From positions 620,001 to 684,000 of the forward strand of contig JAXHMJ010000003.1 of the NCBI GenBank assembly GCA_034521575.1: a DNA stretch of 64,000 nucleotides, read 5' to 3'. The position numbers were made by a program, and so were the translations under genes. A model generated the notes under the pieces. It saw only the letters and a list, made by a program, of their open reading frames with translations. It searched no databases and was not told the origin of the DNA. Source of the DNA: a candidate division KSB1 bacterium (lineage in GTDB: Bacteria; Zhuqueibacterota; Zhuqueibacteria; Residuimicrobiales; Krinioviventaceae). This document shows, piece after piece, positions 16,903 through 26,373 of this stretch (its first letter is position 1; every line of letters starts with the position of its first letter).

Positions 16903-19743
16903 ATGAAACATACAACCGAGCAATATCTACTGCCTCGAAAACAATCTTCCCAATTCCATGTCGGGCTGGCTCTGATTGTATATTCAATGTTTTGTTTCCT
17001 CGCCTTATACGCGGCCAGACTGGCTTTTCCCGTTGAACGTTTCGGCATTATGCCGCTTTCGCCTAAAGCCGGTATTTTACTGGCCGGGTTTTTGCTTTTT
17101 TCCTATAAATATTGGCTGGTTTTGATCATCCTGCTCGGTGCCGCTTTGCTGGGAGTCGATTATGCGACTCTGCAGTATGATGCAGTCAGCTATTTTAATG
17201 CAATCCTTTTGATTGTGGCCACTCTATTGTCCGCTGCATTGATAAAACGATTTTCCAACGGGAGCCGGTTTTCGGAACGCACACGTTATACCATTGGTTT
17301 TGTAGCCAGTGCAGCGCTGGGCGGCATTATTGCGTCACTTTTGAGCTGCTTTCTCATAGCCTATTGCACCTGGAGTGATTTTAATTTCAATATGATTGCC
17401 TACAGATTTTCAGCTTTTTTTGCCGGTCATTTGTTTTTTACTCCTTTTATTTTGAGTTTTATTTCCCAATGGAAAGACCCTGCCGCGCCCGGCAAACGAC
17501 AGTATATTGTCGCTGAAATACTGCTGTTTCTGCTATTGTTTGCAGCGACTGCGCTTCTGACTGTTCGTATCGATCCCGACTCTTTGCGTTTGTCATACCT
17601 TGTTTTTCCGTTTGTCATTTTCAGTGTGTTCCGTTTCGGGGCTTTGGGTGGATCTTTTACTCTATTTTTGTTTGCAGGATTTGTTCTGCTTCGTATTCAG
17701 GTATTGCCGCATTTTCAACCGCAAGAATCCCTGGCGGCACCTCAGGAACTCTTGATTCTCCAGGTGTTTTTGCTGGTGGTTGCCTTTACCAGTTTGTTTC
17801 TGGTCGCCATGCAGTCCGAGCGTATACGCACTCAGGAGGAAATGCAAACCAAAGAGGAACGTCTTCGTCTGGCCAACCAGGCTGTGAATGACGGCATCTG
17901 GGACTGGCATCTGCCAAGTGGAAAAACATACGTCAGTGATCGATGTTATCATATGCTGGGTTACCGTCGCGAAGATTACAATTCCTCTTTTATTACCTTG
18001 ATCCGCCTGCTTCATCCCGCCGACCGCTGGAAGACCTTTGAGCATATAAAATCCGCAATGCGGACCGGCAGTCGTCTTGATATTATTGTGCGTTTTGTAA
18101 CAAAATGGGAGAGTTATCATTGGGTTCATTTGCGCGGACAATGTGTGGCCTATGACGATAAAAAACGGCCTGTCCGTCTGGCGGGAACGATCAATGACAT
18201 TGACCGCGAAATGGAAGCCAAAAAAGCGCTGGCGCGATCGGAAGAGGAAAAAAAGATCATTTTGGACCATATACCGGACAGCATTCTTTATCTGGACAAG
18301 CAGATGCGAATCGTCTGGATCAATAGACTCCCGATTGATACACAGAAAAACAGCGTCGATCCAAAGACATTGATCGGTGAGAGATGCTTTAAAGTAATCT
18401 TTGATCTCGATAAACCGTGCAATGACTGCCCAATGGTGGCCTGTCTGGTTTCTAATTCACCGCAGAGCGCTGAAATTTCTACTGATGACGATCAGTATTA
18501 TCTGATTCATGCCAATCCGGTTTTTAATGCGGATCGGCTGTTGGTCGGCGGTGTGGTGTATTTACAAAACCTCACCCAAACGAGGAGTTTACAAAAACAA
18601 TTGCTTCAGGCCCAGAAAATGGAAGCAATTGGGCTTTTGGCCAGCGGTGTGGCCCATGATTTTAACAATATCCTGCAACTCATGCTGGGCTACAGCGAGT
18701 TGATGCAGATGGAACTGGCCAAAACATCATTTGCCTCGCGTGATTATATTGACCACATTATCAATTCAGCGCAACAGGCAAAGTCCACTGTCAAACAATT
18801 GCTGGCATTCAGCCGCAAAGACACACGCCTGAACAAAACCGTTATCAGTATCAATTCACATGTCAATAATCTCATTAATCTGATCAAACGTTTGATAGGC
18901 GATCATATTCTGATCACATTCAATGAAGCTAAAGATCTGCCGGATATCAAAGCGGATGGAGGACAGCTGGAACAGGTGCTGCTGAATCTTTGTATGAACG
19001 CCAAGGATGCCATGCCGGACGGAGGCGAACTGACCTTGACAACGTCATCTACTTTTATTGAGAGCCGCCACAGTCAGTACTATGATCTGCCGCCCGGCCC
19101 ATATGTGCTGTGCTCCGTGTCTGATACCGGTATGGGGATGAGCAAAAAAGTTCAGGAACGCATTTTTGAGCCGTTTTTTACCACCAAAAAGGAACGCGGT
19201 ACCGGACTGGGGCTGGCGATGGCATATGGGATTGTCAGAAATCATGACGGCGCTATCCATGTGTACAGTGAAGAAAATAAAGGCACGACATTCCGTATGT
19301 ATCTGCCCGTTCAGCCGGCGCTCAGCGCTACCCAACCCTCTGATGCCGATTCGGAGATTGATTTTACACCTTCCGGGGAATTGATTCTGCTTGCAGAAGA
19401 TGAGAAAGAAGTGGCACAGTATGCGAAAACCATGCTGCACGAGGCGGGATTCCGTGTGGTGCTGGTGCACGACGGCAAACAGGCTGTCCAGGCGTACAAC
19501 CGATACAGCGATAAAATCGATCTGGTTCTCATCGATGTGATTATGCCACACATGACCGGTGTGCAGGCAGCCCGTTACATACGGCAAATTAATGAAAATA
19601 TTCCTGTTTTATTCAGCACCGGGTACGATGCCGAGATCGTAAAAGGATGTGATCCCGAACAGATTCTTGAGAAACCCTTTGAAAAACGCGTGTTGTTGAG
19701 AAAAATTGCGGCGGCTCTGAAACAGACCAAACAGGAAGCCTAA
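16903..19743 (+). CDS. MASE1-PAS-PAS hybrid sensor histidine kinase with receiver
   Basis: A 946-residue membrane sensor. Residues of about 20-305 form a multi-pass MASE1-like integral-membrane sensor. A PAS domain follows (LANQAVNDGIWDWHLPSGKT, about 325-430). A second PAS-like domain (about 450-555) contains CNDCPMVAC, a Cys pair cluster that could bind metal or be redox-active. The kinase core has the phospho-acceptor His in LLASGVAHDFNNILQLML and ATP-site boxes (LNLCMNAKDAMPDGG, SDTGMGM, GTGLGLAM). A C-terminal receiver (about 825-940) has its Asp in DLVLIDVIMPHMTG. No partner regulator lies beside it. The signal is unknown; MASE1 ligands are largely uncharacterised. Confidence 0.93.
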   Translation: MKHTTEQYLLPRKQSSQFHVGLALIVYSMFCFLALYAARLAFPVERFGIMPLSPKAGILLAGFLLFSYKYWLVLIILLGAALLGVDYATLQYDAVSYFNAILLIVATLLSAALIKRFSNGSRFSERTRYTIGFVASAALGGIIASLLSCFLIAYCTWSDFNFNMIAYRFSAFFAGHLFFTPFILSFISQWKDPAAPGKRQYIVAEILLFLLLFAATALLTVRIDPDSLRLSYLVFPFVIFSVFRFGALGGSFTLFLFAGFVLLRIQVLPHFQPQESLAAPQELLILQVFLLVVAFTSLFLVAMQSERIRTQEEMQTKEERLRLANQAVNDGIWDWHLPSGKTYVSDRCYHMLGYRREDYNSSFITLIRLLHPADRWKTFEHIKSAMRTGSRLDIIVRFVTKWESYHWVHLRGQCVAYDDKKRPVRLAGTINDIDREMEAKKALARSEEEKKIILDHIPDSILYLDKQMRIVWINRLPIDTQKNSVDPKTLIGERCFKVIFDLDKPCNDCPMVACLVSNSPQSAEISTDDDQYYLIHANPVFNADRLLVGGVVYLQNLTQTRSLQKQLLQAQKMEAIGLLASGVAHDFNNILQLMLGYSELMQMELAKTSFASRDYIDHIINSAQQAKSTVKQLLAFSRKDTRLNKTVISINSHVNNLINLIKRLIGDHILITFNEAKDLPDIKADGGQLEQVLLNLCMNAKDAMPDGGELTLTTSSTFIESRHSQYYDLPPGPYVLCSVSDTGMGMSKKVQERIFEPFFTTKKERGTGLGLAMAYGIVRNHDGAIHVYSEENKGTTFRMYLPVQPALSATQPSDADSEIDFTPSGELILLAEDEKEVAQYAKTMLHEAGFRVVLVHDGKQAVQAYNRYSDKIDLVLIDVIMPHMTGVQAARYIRQINENIPVLFSTGYDAEIVKGCDPEQILEKPFEKRVLLRKIAAALKQTKQEA

Positions 19744-19766
19744 AGGTCAAAAAAATTATTTAAAAA

Positions 19767-19780
19767 TGTTAACGTTAACA
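19767..19780. promoter_or_regulatory. LacI-family-type operator
   Basis: TGTTAACGTTAACA is a perfect 14-bp palindrome with an AACGTT centre, the usual shape of LacI-family operators. It lies 26 bases before the glycoside hydrolase start, so a sugar-responsive repressor could control that gene. No LacI-type regulator gene is in the window. Confidence 0.5.
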
Positions 19781-19806
19781 CTAACAATCATTTGGAGGAA
19801 AATGCT

Positions 19807-21627
19807 ATGAAAAATGTAGTGTATTTTGCAATTTTACTCGGCATCATCAGTGGCATACCTTTGTCCGCTGTTCACGCCGATTCAGAGGTCGAAATTGCCG
19901 GCGAGTTAAAAACCTGGCATCCCGTCACTTTGACATTTATGGGGCCCGAGGTGTCAGAAATGGATAAATTTAATCCTTTTATGAATTACCGTTTGACCGT
20001 GATGTTTCAGCATACCCGCACCAAAAAAGAATATATAGTGCCCGGATATTTTGCCGCGGACGGAAACGCGGCTAATACTTCCGCTACATCCGGAACTAAA
20101 TGGAGAGTGCATTTTACACCGGACGAACTGGGCGAATGGAAGTATTCGGTCGATTTTCGTAAAGGCAACTGGGTTGCAGTCAGTGATCGAAATAAACCCG
20201 GCGAAAGCGGCGGATACTTTGATGGACTGACCGGCTCATTTCCAGTTGGAGCCTCTGATAAAAGCGGACGAGATTTCAGAGGCCGGGGGCGTTTGCAATA
20301 TATCGGAAAACACTATTTAAAATGTGCGGCAAATGGCGAGTATTTTCTCAAGGTTGGCGTCGACGCGCCGGAAAATTTTCTCGCCTACGCCGACTTTGAC
20401 GGCACGTTTCACAATGACGGGCACAAAGATGATCTGGTTAAAACCTGGGAACCGCATTTGCAGGACTGGGATGAAGGTGATCCCACCTGGCAGGGGGGAA
20501 AGGGTAAAGCGATCATCGGCGCCCTGAACTATCTGGCTTCCAAAGGGCTGAATGCTGTTTCATTCCTGACTATGAATATCGAGGGAGATGACCGCAATGT
20601 CTTTCCCTATGTGGATTATAACACCTATGACCGGTTTGATGTATCCAAGCTGGATCAGTGGAATATTGTGTTTACACACGCGCAGGAAAACGGACTTTTT
20701 CTGCATTTCAAAACCCAGGAAGCTGAAAACCAGGGACTCTTGGATAACGGGGGGGTAGGAATGCAGCGCAAACTTTATTATCGCGAGTTGATAGCAAGAT
20801 TCGGGCATCATTTGGCGCTGAACTGGAACCTCGGAGAAGAAAACGGCGACTGGGTTAAAAACCATAAAACACCGCCGCAGTTCAAATGGCAGCGCCGGTC
20901 CATGGCCGAGTATTTTTACAATCATGATCCCTATCAACATCATATTGTGATCCATAATGGTAACGCGTTTTATGATCTTTTGGGAGAAGAAAGCAAGCTG
21001 ACCGGCCCGTCCGTGCAGACCCATCGGATGGATTTTTCACTGGTCCATGACGAGGTGATCAAATGGCGCAGGTTGTCGCGCGCCGCAGGCAAACCCTGGG
21101 CGGTTTCCGTGGATGAGCCGGGCGATGCGCAGCATGCCCTGGTACCCGATTCGGATGACTCTCTGCATCATGATGCTCGTAAAAACGCCTTGTGGGGCGC
21201 TTATATCGGCGGCGCCTGGGGTGTTGAGTGGTATTTCGGCTATAAACATGATCATTCCGATCTGACCTGCGAAGATTTCCGTTCCCGCGATCTGTTCTGG
21301 GATCAGTGTCGCATCGCCAGAGAATTCATGACCGGAAATGATATCCCCTATTGGGACATGCAGCCGCACGATGACCTGCTCGATGGAACTGACAACTGGT
21401 GTCTGGCAGTACCCGGTGAAATCTATGTGCTTTACATGAAGAACGGCGGTGAATCGAAACTGAACCTGAAACGCAAATCCGGTGAATACAGCGTAACCTG
21501 GTTCAATCCGCGCACCGGCGAGCGGGTTGAAAATGAATCTGCTCAGATCACGGGTGATGAGATGGCCCCCGTCGCTGCTCCTTCTGACTCGAAGGATTGG
21601 GTGGCGCTTGTAAGAAAAAGGAACTAG
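19807..21627 (+). CDS. Secreted glycoside hydrolase-like protein (DUF5060/DUF4038 type)
   Basis: A 606-residue exported protein. The signal peptide covers residues 1 to about 23 (ending AVHAD). The N-terminal beta-sandwich resembles DUF5060 (ELKTWHPVTLTFMGPEVSE). The TIM-barrel part resembles DUF4038/GH140-related enzymes (EYFLKVGVDAPENFLAYADF, NWNLGEENGDW with a possible acid Glu, SVDEPGD). The C-terminal part (YVLYMKNGGESKLNLKRKSG) resembles the putative collagen-binding PF12904 domain often found behind such barrels. The ATG at 19807 is preferred to a TTG at 19792 because GGAGG lies at 19794-19798. A palindromic operator stands just upstream. Substrate is unknown. Confidence 0.8.
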   Translation: MKNVVYFAILLGIISGIPLSAVHADSEVEIAGELKTWHPVTLTFMGPEVSEMDKFNPFMNYRLTVMFQHTRTKKEYIVPGYFAADGNAANTSATSGTKWRVHFTPDELGEWKYSVDFRKGNWVAVSDRNKPGESGGYFDGLTGSFPVGASDKSGRDFRGRGRLQYIGKHYLKCAANGEYFLKVGVDAPENFLAYADFDGTFHNDGHKDDLVKTWEPHLQDWDEGDPTWQGGKGKAIIGALNYLASKGLNAVSFLTMNIEGDDRNVFPYVDYNTYDRFDVSKLDQWNIVFTHAQENGLFLHFKTQEAENQGLLDNGGVGMQRKLYYRELIARFGHHLALNWNLGEENGDWVKNHKTPPQFKWQRRSMAEYFYNHDPYQHHIVIHNGNAFYDLLGEESKLTGPSVQTHRMDFSLVHDEVIKWRRLSRAAGKPWAVSVDEPGDAQHALVPDSDDSLHHDARKNALWGAYIGGAWGVEWYFGYKHDHSDLTCEDFRSRDLFWDQCRIAREFMTGNDIPYWDMQPHDDLLDGTDNWCLAVPGEIYVLYMKNGGESKLNLKRKSGEYSVTWFNPRTGERVENESAQITGDEMAPVAAPSDSKDWVALVRKRN

Positions 21628-21930
21628 AGAATTTAGATTATTTTGATGTTGTTTGTTTTTTACGCATTCACGGTGTAAAAATCTGTGCACGCAGAGCAGC
21701 AGAGGTCGCAAAGAAAACAAAAAGGTAAATGATGCTCTCTTTTGGTTTTCCTCAGTGATCTTTGCCTTTGCGTGCAATTTTATATTTATAGTTCAATCGT
21801 TTTCCGGAACTGCCGACATGCTGAAATCAGCCTGTTTATTTCTGTGTTTGCTTGCCTGATTCTTTTTTTGACAATTTCTTCTTTTTTCCTTATGTTATAA
21901 AAAAAGTATTTAATCGAATCCGGAGTGATT
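21628..21930. repeat. Intergenic dispersed repeat with inverted CAGAG-type arms
   Basis: The 300-base gap contains CTGTGCACGCAGAGCAGCAG with GTCGCAAAG close behind (about 21682-21715), and its approximate inverse CTTTGCCTTTGCGTGC (about 21761-21776). Similar words recur at 33.26-33.81 kb and 54.77-55.1 kb. It contains no gene that I can support. Confidence 0.5.
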
Positions 21931-23037
21931 ATGCTGTATCGTGAGTTTGGAAAAACAGGAAAAAAAATTTCAGCGCTATCTATGGGCGGAATGCGTTTCC
22001 CGGAACCGGAAAAAATAGACGAAATGGCGCAGATACCGGTGGCGGCTGCAGAAGCGGGCGTCAATTATTTTGATACGGCGCCGTATTATTGCAACGATCA
22101 GTCCGAAACCATCATGGGGGCAGCTCTGGCCGAGATCAAGCGTAAAGGCTATTCTGTTTACGCCGGTTCAAAAACCAATTCAAAAACATATGACGGGGTC
22201 TGGCGTGATCTGGAAAAAACATTGAAACGGCTGGGACGCGATACAATTGATTTTTATTATTTATGGTGTATTATCACCGATGATATTTTTGAGGAACGCA
22301 AGCAGGGCGGTGCGCTCAAAGCCCTGATGGAAATCCGTGAACAGGGGCTTGCGGATCATATCAATGTATCCTCGCATCAGGACGGCGACGAGATTCGCGA
22401 CCTGGTGCAGACCGGGCATTTTGACGGTATTCTGCTCGGATACAATATTCTGAATTTTGACTATAGAGAAACCGGTGTTCATGCCGCTTACGAAAATGAT
22501 CTGGGTGTGTTTATCATGAATCCGCTGGGCGGAGGACTGCTGACCGATTCGCGCAATGCGGAACGGTTTCAGAAATTTAAACTCTCGAACGATCAGTCCA
22601 TGCTGGAGGCATCTCTGCATTTTTTGCTGCTTCATAAACAAATCACCGCTGCACTGGTGGGATTCACATCCATTGAGGATGTTCAGACCGCGGTAAAGGC
22701 GGTCGAATCTTTTGAGCAGGTCAAAAACACGGACCTGGCTGCCTATAAAGACCGAATCCGCGAAGGCTTTTCCAGCTTGTGCACGGGATGCCGATACTGT
22801 GAATACTGTCCGGAAAACATTCCGGTGTCTAAACTCATGGATACCTATAATTACTGGATTCTCTACCAGGATAAAAAACAGGTACGTGAGCGTCTGAAAT
22901 TTCACTGGAACCTGGGCACGGATGAAGCCATCGAACTCATCGAACGCTGTACCGAATGCGGAACCTGTGAAAGCAAATGCACGCAGAAACTGCCGATCAT
23001 TGAACGACTGCAGGAATTGCAGTCCGTACTGTCATAA
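21931..23037 (+). CDS. Aldo/keto reductase with C-terminal 4Fe-4S domain
   Basis: A 368-residue oxidoreductase. The N-terminal AKR barrel shows FGKTGKKISALSMGG, GVNYFDTAPYY (catalytic Asp and Tyr) and a GSKTNSKTYD segment, followed by a C-terminal ferredoxin-like domain with CTGCRYCEYCPENIP and CTECGTCESKCTQ. Such proteins are common in anaerobes; electrons may pass between ferredoxin-type clusters and NAD(P)H. Substrate is unknown. ATG 21931 follows CGGAG at 21921; a GTG at 21925 is less well placed. Confidence 0.92.
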   Translation: MLYREFGKTGKKISALSMGGMRFPEPEKIDEMAQIPVAAAEAGVNYFDTAPYYCNDQSETIMGAALAEIKRKGYSVYAGSKTNSKTYDGVWRDLEKTLKRLGRDTIDFYYLWCIITDDIFEERKQGGALKALMEIREQGLADHINVSSHQDGDEIRDLVQTGHFDGILLGYNILNFDYRETGVHAAYENDLGVFIMNPLGGGLLTDSRNAERFQKFKLSNDQSMLEASLHFLLLHKQITAALVGFTSIEDVQTAVKAVESFEQVKNTDLAAYKDRIREGFSSLCTGCRYCEYCPENIPVSKLMDTYNYWILYQDKKQVRERLKFHWNLGTDEAIELIERCTECGTCESKCTQKLPIIERLQELQSVLS

Positions 23038-23699
23038 TATCACTGGCAATCTCGTCCCTGGCCTCCGGCCGGGGACGGGTGGCGACCTTGGGATGGGGGA
23101 ATATTTATCCTGTGATGCTCCGCAAAGTCAAAGACCGTACATGAATATGAACTTTACAAGGCTGAAATTTGACGCTTAATTTATTCAAGATATTGCAAAA
23201 GTAAATTAGCTTAATATTTAAATTGGAAAAACAGGCGATGCAGGGGGAATAAATCTTTTTATTTTAGATGAAAATCGATTGTTAGCTTTTTACAACTCTC
23301 GGCAAAAGAAATTGCAGATTCTGACCGACGCAAGCCAAAGCGCCCCGGCACCCAGGGGGCTAAAGCCCCCGATCGTGGGTGTGTGTTCGCTTTTTCTCCC
23401 CGAGCTAAAGCTCGGGGCTATGAAAGCCAGTCTAGCAAAGAGGAGCGAAGAATCGGGCTCCCATAGCTCTGGCCGCCCAACGCGGCACGATCTGGTTCAA
23501 TCGTTCCGTCAGTCTCAATTTCGTCCCCGGCCTCTGGCCGGGGATGTGAAATGTTTTTTGATAACCGGCAGTATGTACTATAGTACGTTCTGTTTTACAA
23601 ATGCTATTCAACCCTTGTTTTGCTCATTTGATACACAATCAGACCGTTTCGTCTATGATTATATCCTGACCGAGTTTGGTCAACTATGATTTTTACAAG
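23038..23699. repeat. Repeat-rich intergenic region with REP-like hairpins
   Basis: Two copies of one hairpin (23054-23076 and 23523-23545) share GTCCC(T/C)GGCC-TCY-GGCCGGGGAY. Two others have a C-T-A-A-A-G centre: GGGGGCTAAAGCCCCC at 23355-23370 and a 9-bp stem around the same centre at 23398-23417. Open frames here are short and resemble no family; I see no gene. Confidence 0.7.
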
Positions 23700-24455
23700 T
23701 TAGCTGTCCCCGCATCCACACCGCCAGACCCGGAGTTCTGCGCGCTCCGGCTGTATACCACTAGACAGACCGTTGCCGGGGTTGCCGAATTCATCGTTCA
23801 TCGGTCCGCGATTGCCGGTGCTGTTTTGATTAATATCCAGCATCTTTTTCTGTGTGATCAGTGAAAGCGTAAACGTATCGAGCTGGGTCGGGTCCATGCC
23901 CGGCCTCAGGGGAGAACGATAAATCGACCACAGGGTCATCAATGTGTATTACTCGGGACGTGTGAAACGCGTGGTTCGGGCACCGTGTCCGCGCTCTCGC
24001 AGATATTGATCACACCGAGGGGGATCATGTTACAGTCCGCCCAGTGACCGGGACCTGTATGTCCCTGAAACATGCGGCAGCGGTTCAACATTTGTTTGAG
24101 TTTCGAATTCCGACCTTTGTCGTGTACATCATCGGCGATGGGTTTAAAACTGTCGTCGGTACAGGAGGGAAATTTGTTAGGCGCCGGGATAAGCCTGCCG
24201 TACTCGTCGATTAGCTGTTTGGGAAAGGGTTCTTTGTATTTCTCCTCCACAGCAGTCGCTTCCGCTGCATATCAGGCGATATCGATGACGATATATTCGT
24301 AACCATAAGGTTTTAGATGTTCCGCATATAATCGGCCATGACTTTGACTTTTTTTCCCTGACATCAGCGCCAAACACATCCCAGCTGTTCAAGGCCATGG
24401 GCGGTTTTTGAGCGATTTTGTTGATCGGGAAAATGGCGTAATTGATACAGAGCAC
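23700..24455 (-). pseudogene. Decayed GH27-type alpha-galactosidase
   Basis: On the minus strand, pieces of one enzyme lie in order but in different frames: KPPMALNSWDVFGADVREKK (N-terminus), DEYGRLIPAPNKFPS and FKPIADDVHDKG, then GPGHWADCNMIPLGVI, then TLWSIYRSPLRPGMDPTQLD and LSLITQKKMLDINQNS. These match successive parts of GH27 alpha-galactosidases, but the catalytic middle is largely missing and the C-terminus is lost. Several shifts and a large deletion make this a true pseudogene, unlike the single-base breaks elsewhere. It lies next to repeat hairpins. Confidence 0.75.
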
Positions 24456-24539
24456 AAGATGGATCTTTTTGAAAAATTATCGGTACATATACCGATAAAT
24501 CATGAATATCGGTTTTCAAAGCGATATTAAAATTAAGGC

Positions 24540-24568
24540 TTGACTTTTCATAAAAATTTAAATATATT
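24540..24568 (+). promoter_or_regulatory. Promoter of arsR copy A
   Basis: TTGACT (24540-24545) and TATATT (24563-24568) are separated by 17 bases. The ArsR-type inverted repeat overlaps the -10 element, so repressor binding would block polymerase. Confidence 0.75.
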
Positions 24569-24585
24569 TCGATTGTTAACGAAAT
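24566..24585. promoter_or_regulatory. Candidate ArsR operator, copy A
   Basis: ATTTCG-N8-CGAAAT, a 6-bp perfect inverted repeat, overlaps the -10 element. The same arrangement (TTTCG-N8-CGAAA) occurs at copy B although the sequence upstream is unrelated. Confidence 0.6.
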
Positions 24586-24597
24586 GAAAAGGTTGCT

Positions 24598-25002
24598 ATG
24601 GAACAACTCGTACAACTATTCAAGGCGCTCTCGGACAAAAACCGGGTACGCATCCTGAAAATGCTGGAAGCGCGTCCCCTGTGCGTGTGTGAAATCACCG
24701 AAATTCTGGGACTGGCTGCGTCCACAACGTCAAAGCATTTGCATATTCTGACGGATGCCGGACTGAGTTTCGAGCAAAAGGACGGAAAATGGGTGAACTA
24801 TCACCTGAATCGGGCTGCGCAGCAGCAGTACATCAAGCAACTGCTGCCGTTGATGCGGGAATGGATCAATGATGATCCGGTTGTGGATCAGGATCGCAGA
24901 AACATGCAGACCACGGATCGGGTTGACCTGCGCCGGCCTGTGCGGAAAAACAATTCGATAACACGGAAAGTGAATACTCATGAACTGGAAAAATCAATAT
25001 AA
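24598..25002 (+). CDS. arsR: ArsR-family metalloid-responsive repressor, copy A
   Basis: A winged-helix repressor of 134 residues. LFKALSDKNRVRILKML opens the fold, and ARPLCVCEITEIL holds the Cys-x-Cys pair that binds As(III) in E. coli-type ArsR, releasing DNA. STTSKHLHILTDAGL is the recognition helix. It is autoregulated if the operator at 24566 is real. It overlaps the permease start by 23 bases. Copy B at 48634 differs by one residue (Arg to Cys in VDLRRPV), which adds a Cys to the tail of copy B. Confidence 0.93.
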   Translation: MEQLVQLFKALSDKNRVRILKMLEARPLCVCEITEILGLAASTTSKHLHILTDAGLSFEQKDGKWVNYHLNRAAQQQYIKQLLPLMREWINDDPVVDQDRRNMQTTDRVDLRRPVRKNNSITRKVNTHELEKSI

Positions 25003-26287
25003 ACCTCTGCTATGGATGGTCGGTCTGTTTCTGGCCGCCTATTTTCTGCCGGTGGAGCAGAGCCGCTTTCAACAGGCGGTTCACGAATCTCTGGCGCTGG
25101 CCAAATGGTACGCGCGCGAGCATGTGATTCTGTGCCTGCTTCCGGCGTTTTTCATCGCCGGAGTCATCGGTGTGTTTGTCAGTCAGGCTGCGGTGATCAA
25201 ATATTTTGGCGCCCGTGCGAAAAAATGGCTGGCGTATCTGGTGGCTTCGGTGAGCGGCACGGTACTGGCGGTGTGTTCCTGTACGATTCTGCCGTTGTTT
25301 ACCGGGATTTATCGACGCGGGGCGGGCATTGGCCCGGCGGTCGCGTTTTTGTATTCCGGCCCGGCGATCAATATCCTGGCGATCATTTTAACGGCTCGTA
25401 TTCTCGGATTTGAACTGGGTGTGGCGCGAGTGATCGGCGCGGTGCTGTTTAGTGTGGTCATCGGACTGTTGATGCATTTGATCTATCGCAAAGAAGAAGC
25501 GGAAAAAGCGGCGGCCCAGGCGGTGATGCCGGAACCGGAAGAGACGCGTCCGCTGATTCAGACGCTGTTTCTGTTTGTCACCCTGATCGGCATTCTGGTG
25601 TTTGCCAACTGGGGACGTCCTGTGGCGTCATCCGGATTGTGGCATGCCATCTGGTCACAAAAGTGGATAATTACCGGCGGATTCGGCGTGCTGCTGGCGA
25701 TTGCCCTGGTTACGGTGCTGAAACTGAACTGGAAACATGTAGGTTTGGCGGCAGCAGTCACTGTTCTGACCGCTGTGATTTTCCCGGGGAATCCGTTGAT
25801 CCCGTTTTCGGCTGCGATTTTCGCCGTGGCCGTGCTTCTCAGCCGACAGCAGGGTGAAGGCTCGGAGTGGATGTCGTCCACCTGGGATTTTGCCAAACAG
25901 ATTTTGCCGCTGCTGGGCGCGGGTGTGCTGGTGGCCGGGCTGCTTCTCGGGTCTCCCGAGGGCGCTGACGGACTGATCCCGTCGCGCTGGATCGCCTCGC
26001 TGGTGGGCGGCAACTCGCTGTTTTCAAACTTTTTCGCGTCCATTGTCGGCGCGTTTATGTACTTTGCCACCCTGACCGAAGTCCCGATTCTGCAGGGTCT
26101 GATGGCCAACGGCATGGGCGACGGTCCGGCGCTGGCGCTGCTGCTCGCAGGTCCGGCATTGTCCCTGCCCAACATGCTGGTCATCCGCAGTGTCATCGGC
26201 ACACAGAAAACCACGGTGTTTGTGCTGTTGGTCGTCGTGATGGCCACGATATCAGGTCTGATTTATGGCGGAATCATGGCTGGATGA
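24980..26287 (+). CDS. PF03773-type permease, copy A
   Basis: A polytopic inner-membrane protein of 435 residues, with about ten hydrophobic segments. The family motif is VCSCTILPLFTGIYRRGAGI, in which the Cys-x-Cys lies in a membrane segment, followed by FLYSGPAINILAIIL and, in the second half, FFASIVGAFMYFATLTEVPI. PF03773 includes ArsP, an exporter of trivalent organoarsenicals, and many uncharacterised members. The ArsR gene upstream and the thioredoxin downstream support a metalloid or thiol-linked substrate. The exact substrate is unknown. Confidence 0.9.
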   Translation: MNWKNQYKPLLWMVGLFLAAYFLPVEQSRFQQAVHESLALAKWYAREHVILCLLPAFFIAGVIGVFVSQAAVIKYFGARAKKWLAYLVASVSGTVLAVCSCTILPLFTGIYRRGAGIGPAVAFLYSGPAINILAIILTARILGFELGVARVIGAVLFSVVIGLLMHLIYRKEEAEKAAAQAVMPEPEETRPLIQTLFLFVTLIGILVFANWGRPVASSGLWHAIWSQKWIITGGFGVLLAIALVTVLKLNWKHVGLAAAVTVLTAVIFPGNPLIPFSAAIFAVAVLLSRQQGEGSEWMSSTWDFAKQILPLLGAGVLVAGLLLGSPEGADGLIPSRWIASLVGGNSLFSNFFASIVGAFMYFATLTEVPILQGLMANGMGDGPALALLLAGPALSLPNMLVIRSVIGTQKTTVFVLLVVVMATISGLIYGGIMAG

Positions 26288-26288
26288 G

Positions 26289-26349
26289 CGTTGAAAGGTT
26301 TAATTGTTCAAGAGTTGAACAGTCGAACCTTTAAACGTTGAACTTTTTT
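26289..26349 (+). other. Intercistronic nested hairpin between permease and thioredoxin
   Basis: CGTTGAAAGGTT (26289-26300) pairs with AACCTTTAAACG (26326-26337) with one mismatch. It encloses a second hairpin GTTCAA-GAG-TTGAAC (26306-26320). A T-run follows at 26344. It could be a leaky terminator or an mRNA stabiliser that sets a lower level of thioredoxin. The same element is kept in copy B (26289+24036). Confidence 0.5.
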
Positions 26350-26373
26350 ATGACTTTTGATTCTGGAGGTATA

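Noticed and set aside
23279-23689. Open frame of 136 codons on the plus strand
   Set aside because: It runs through four repeat hairpins, has no ribosome site and resembles no protein.
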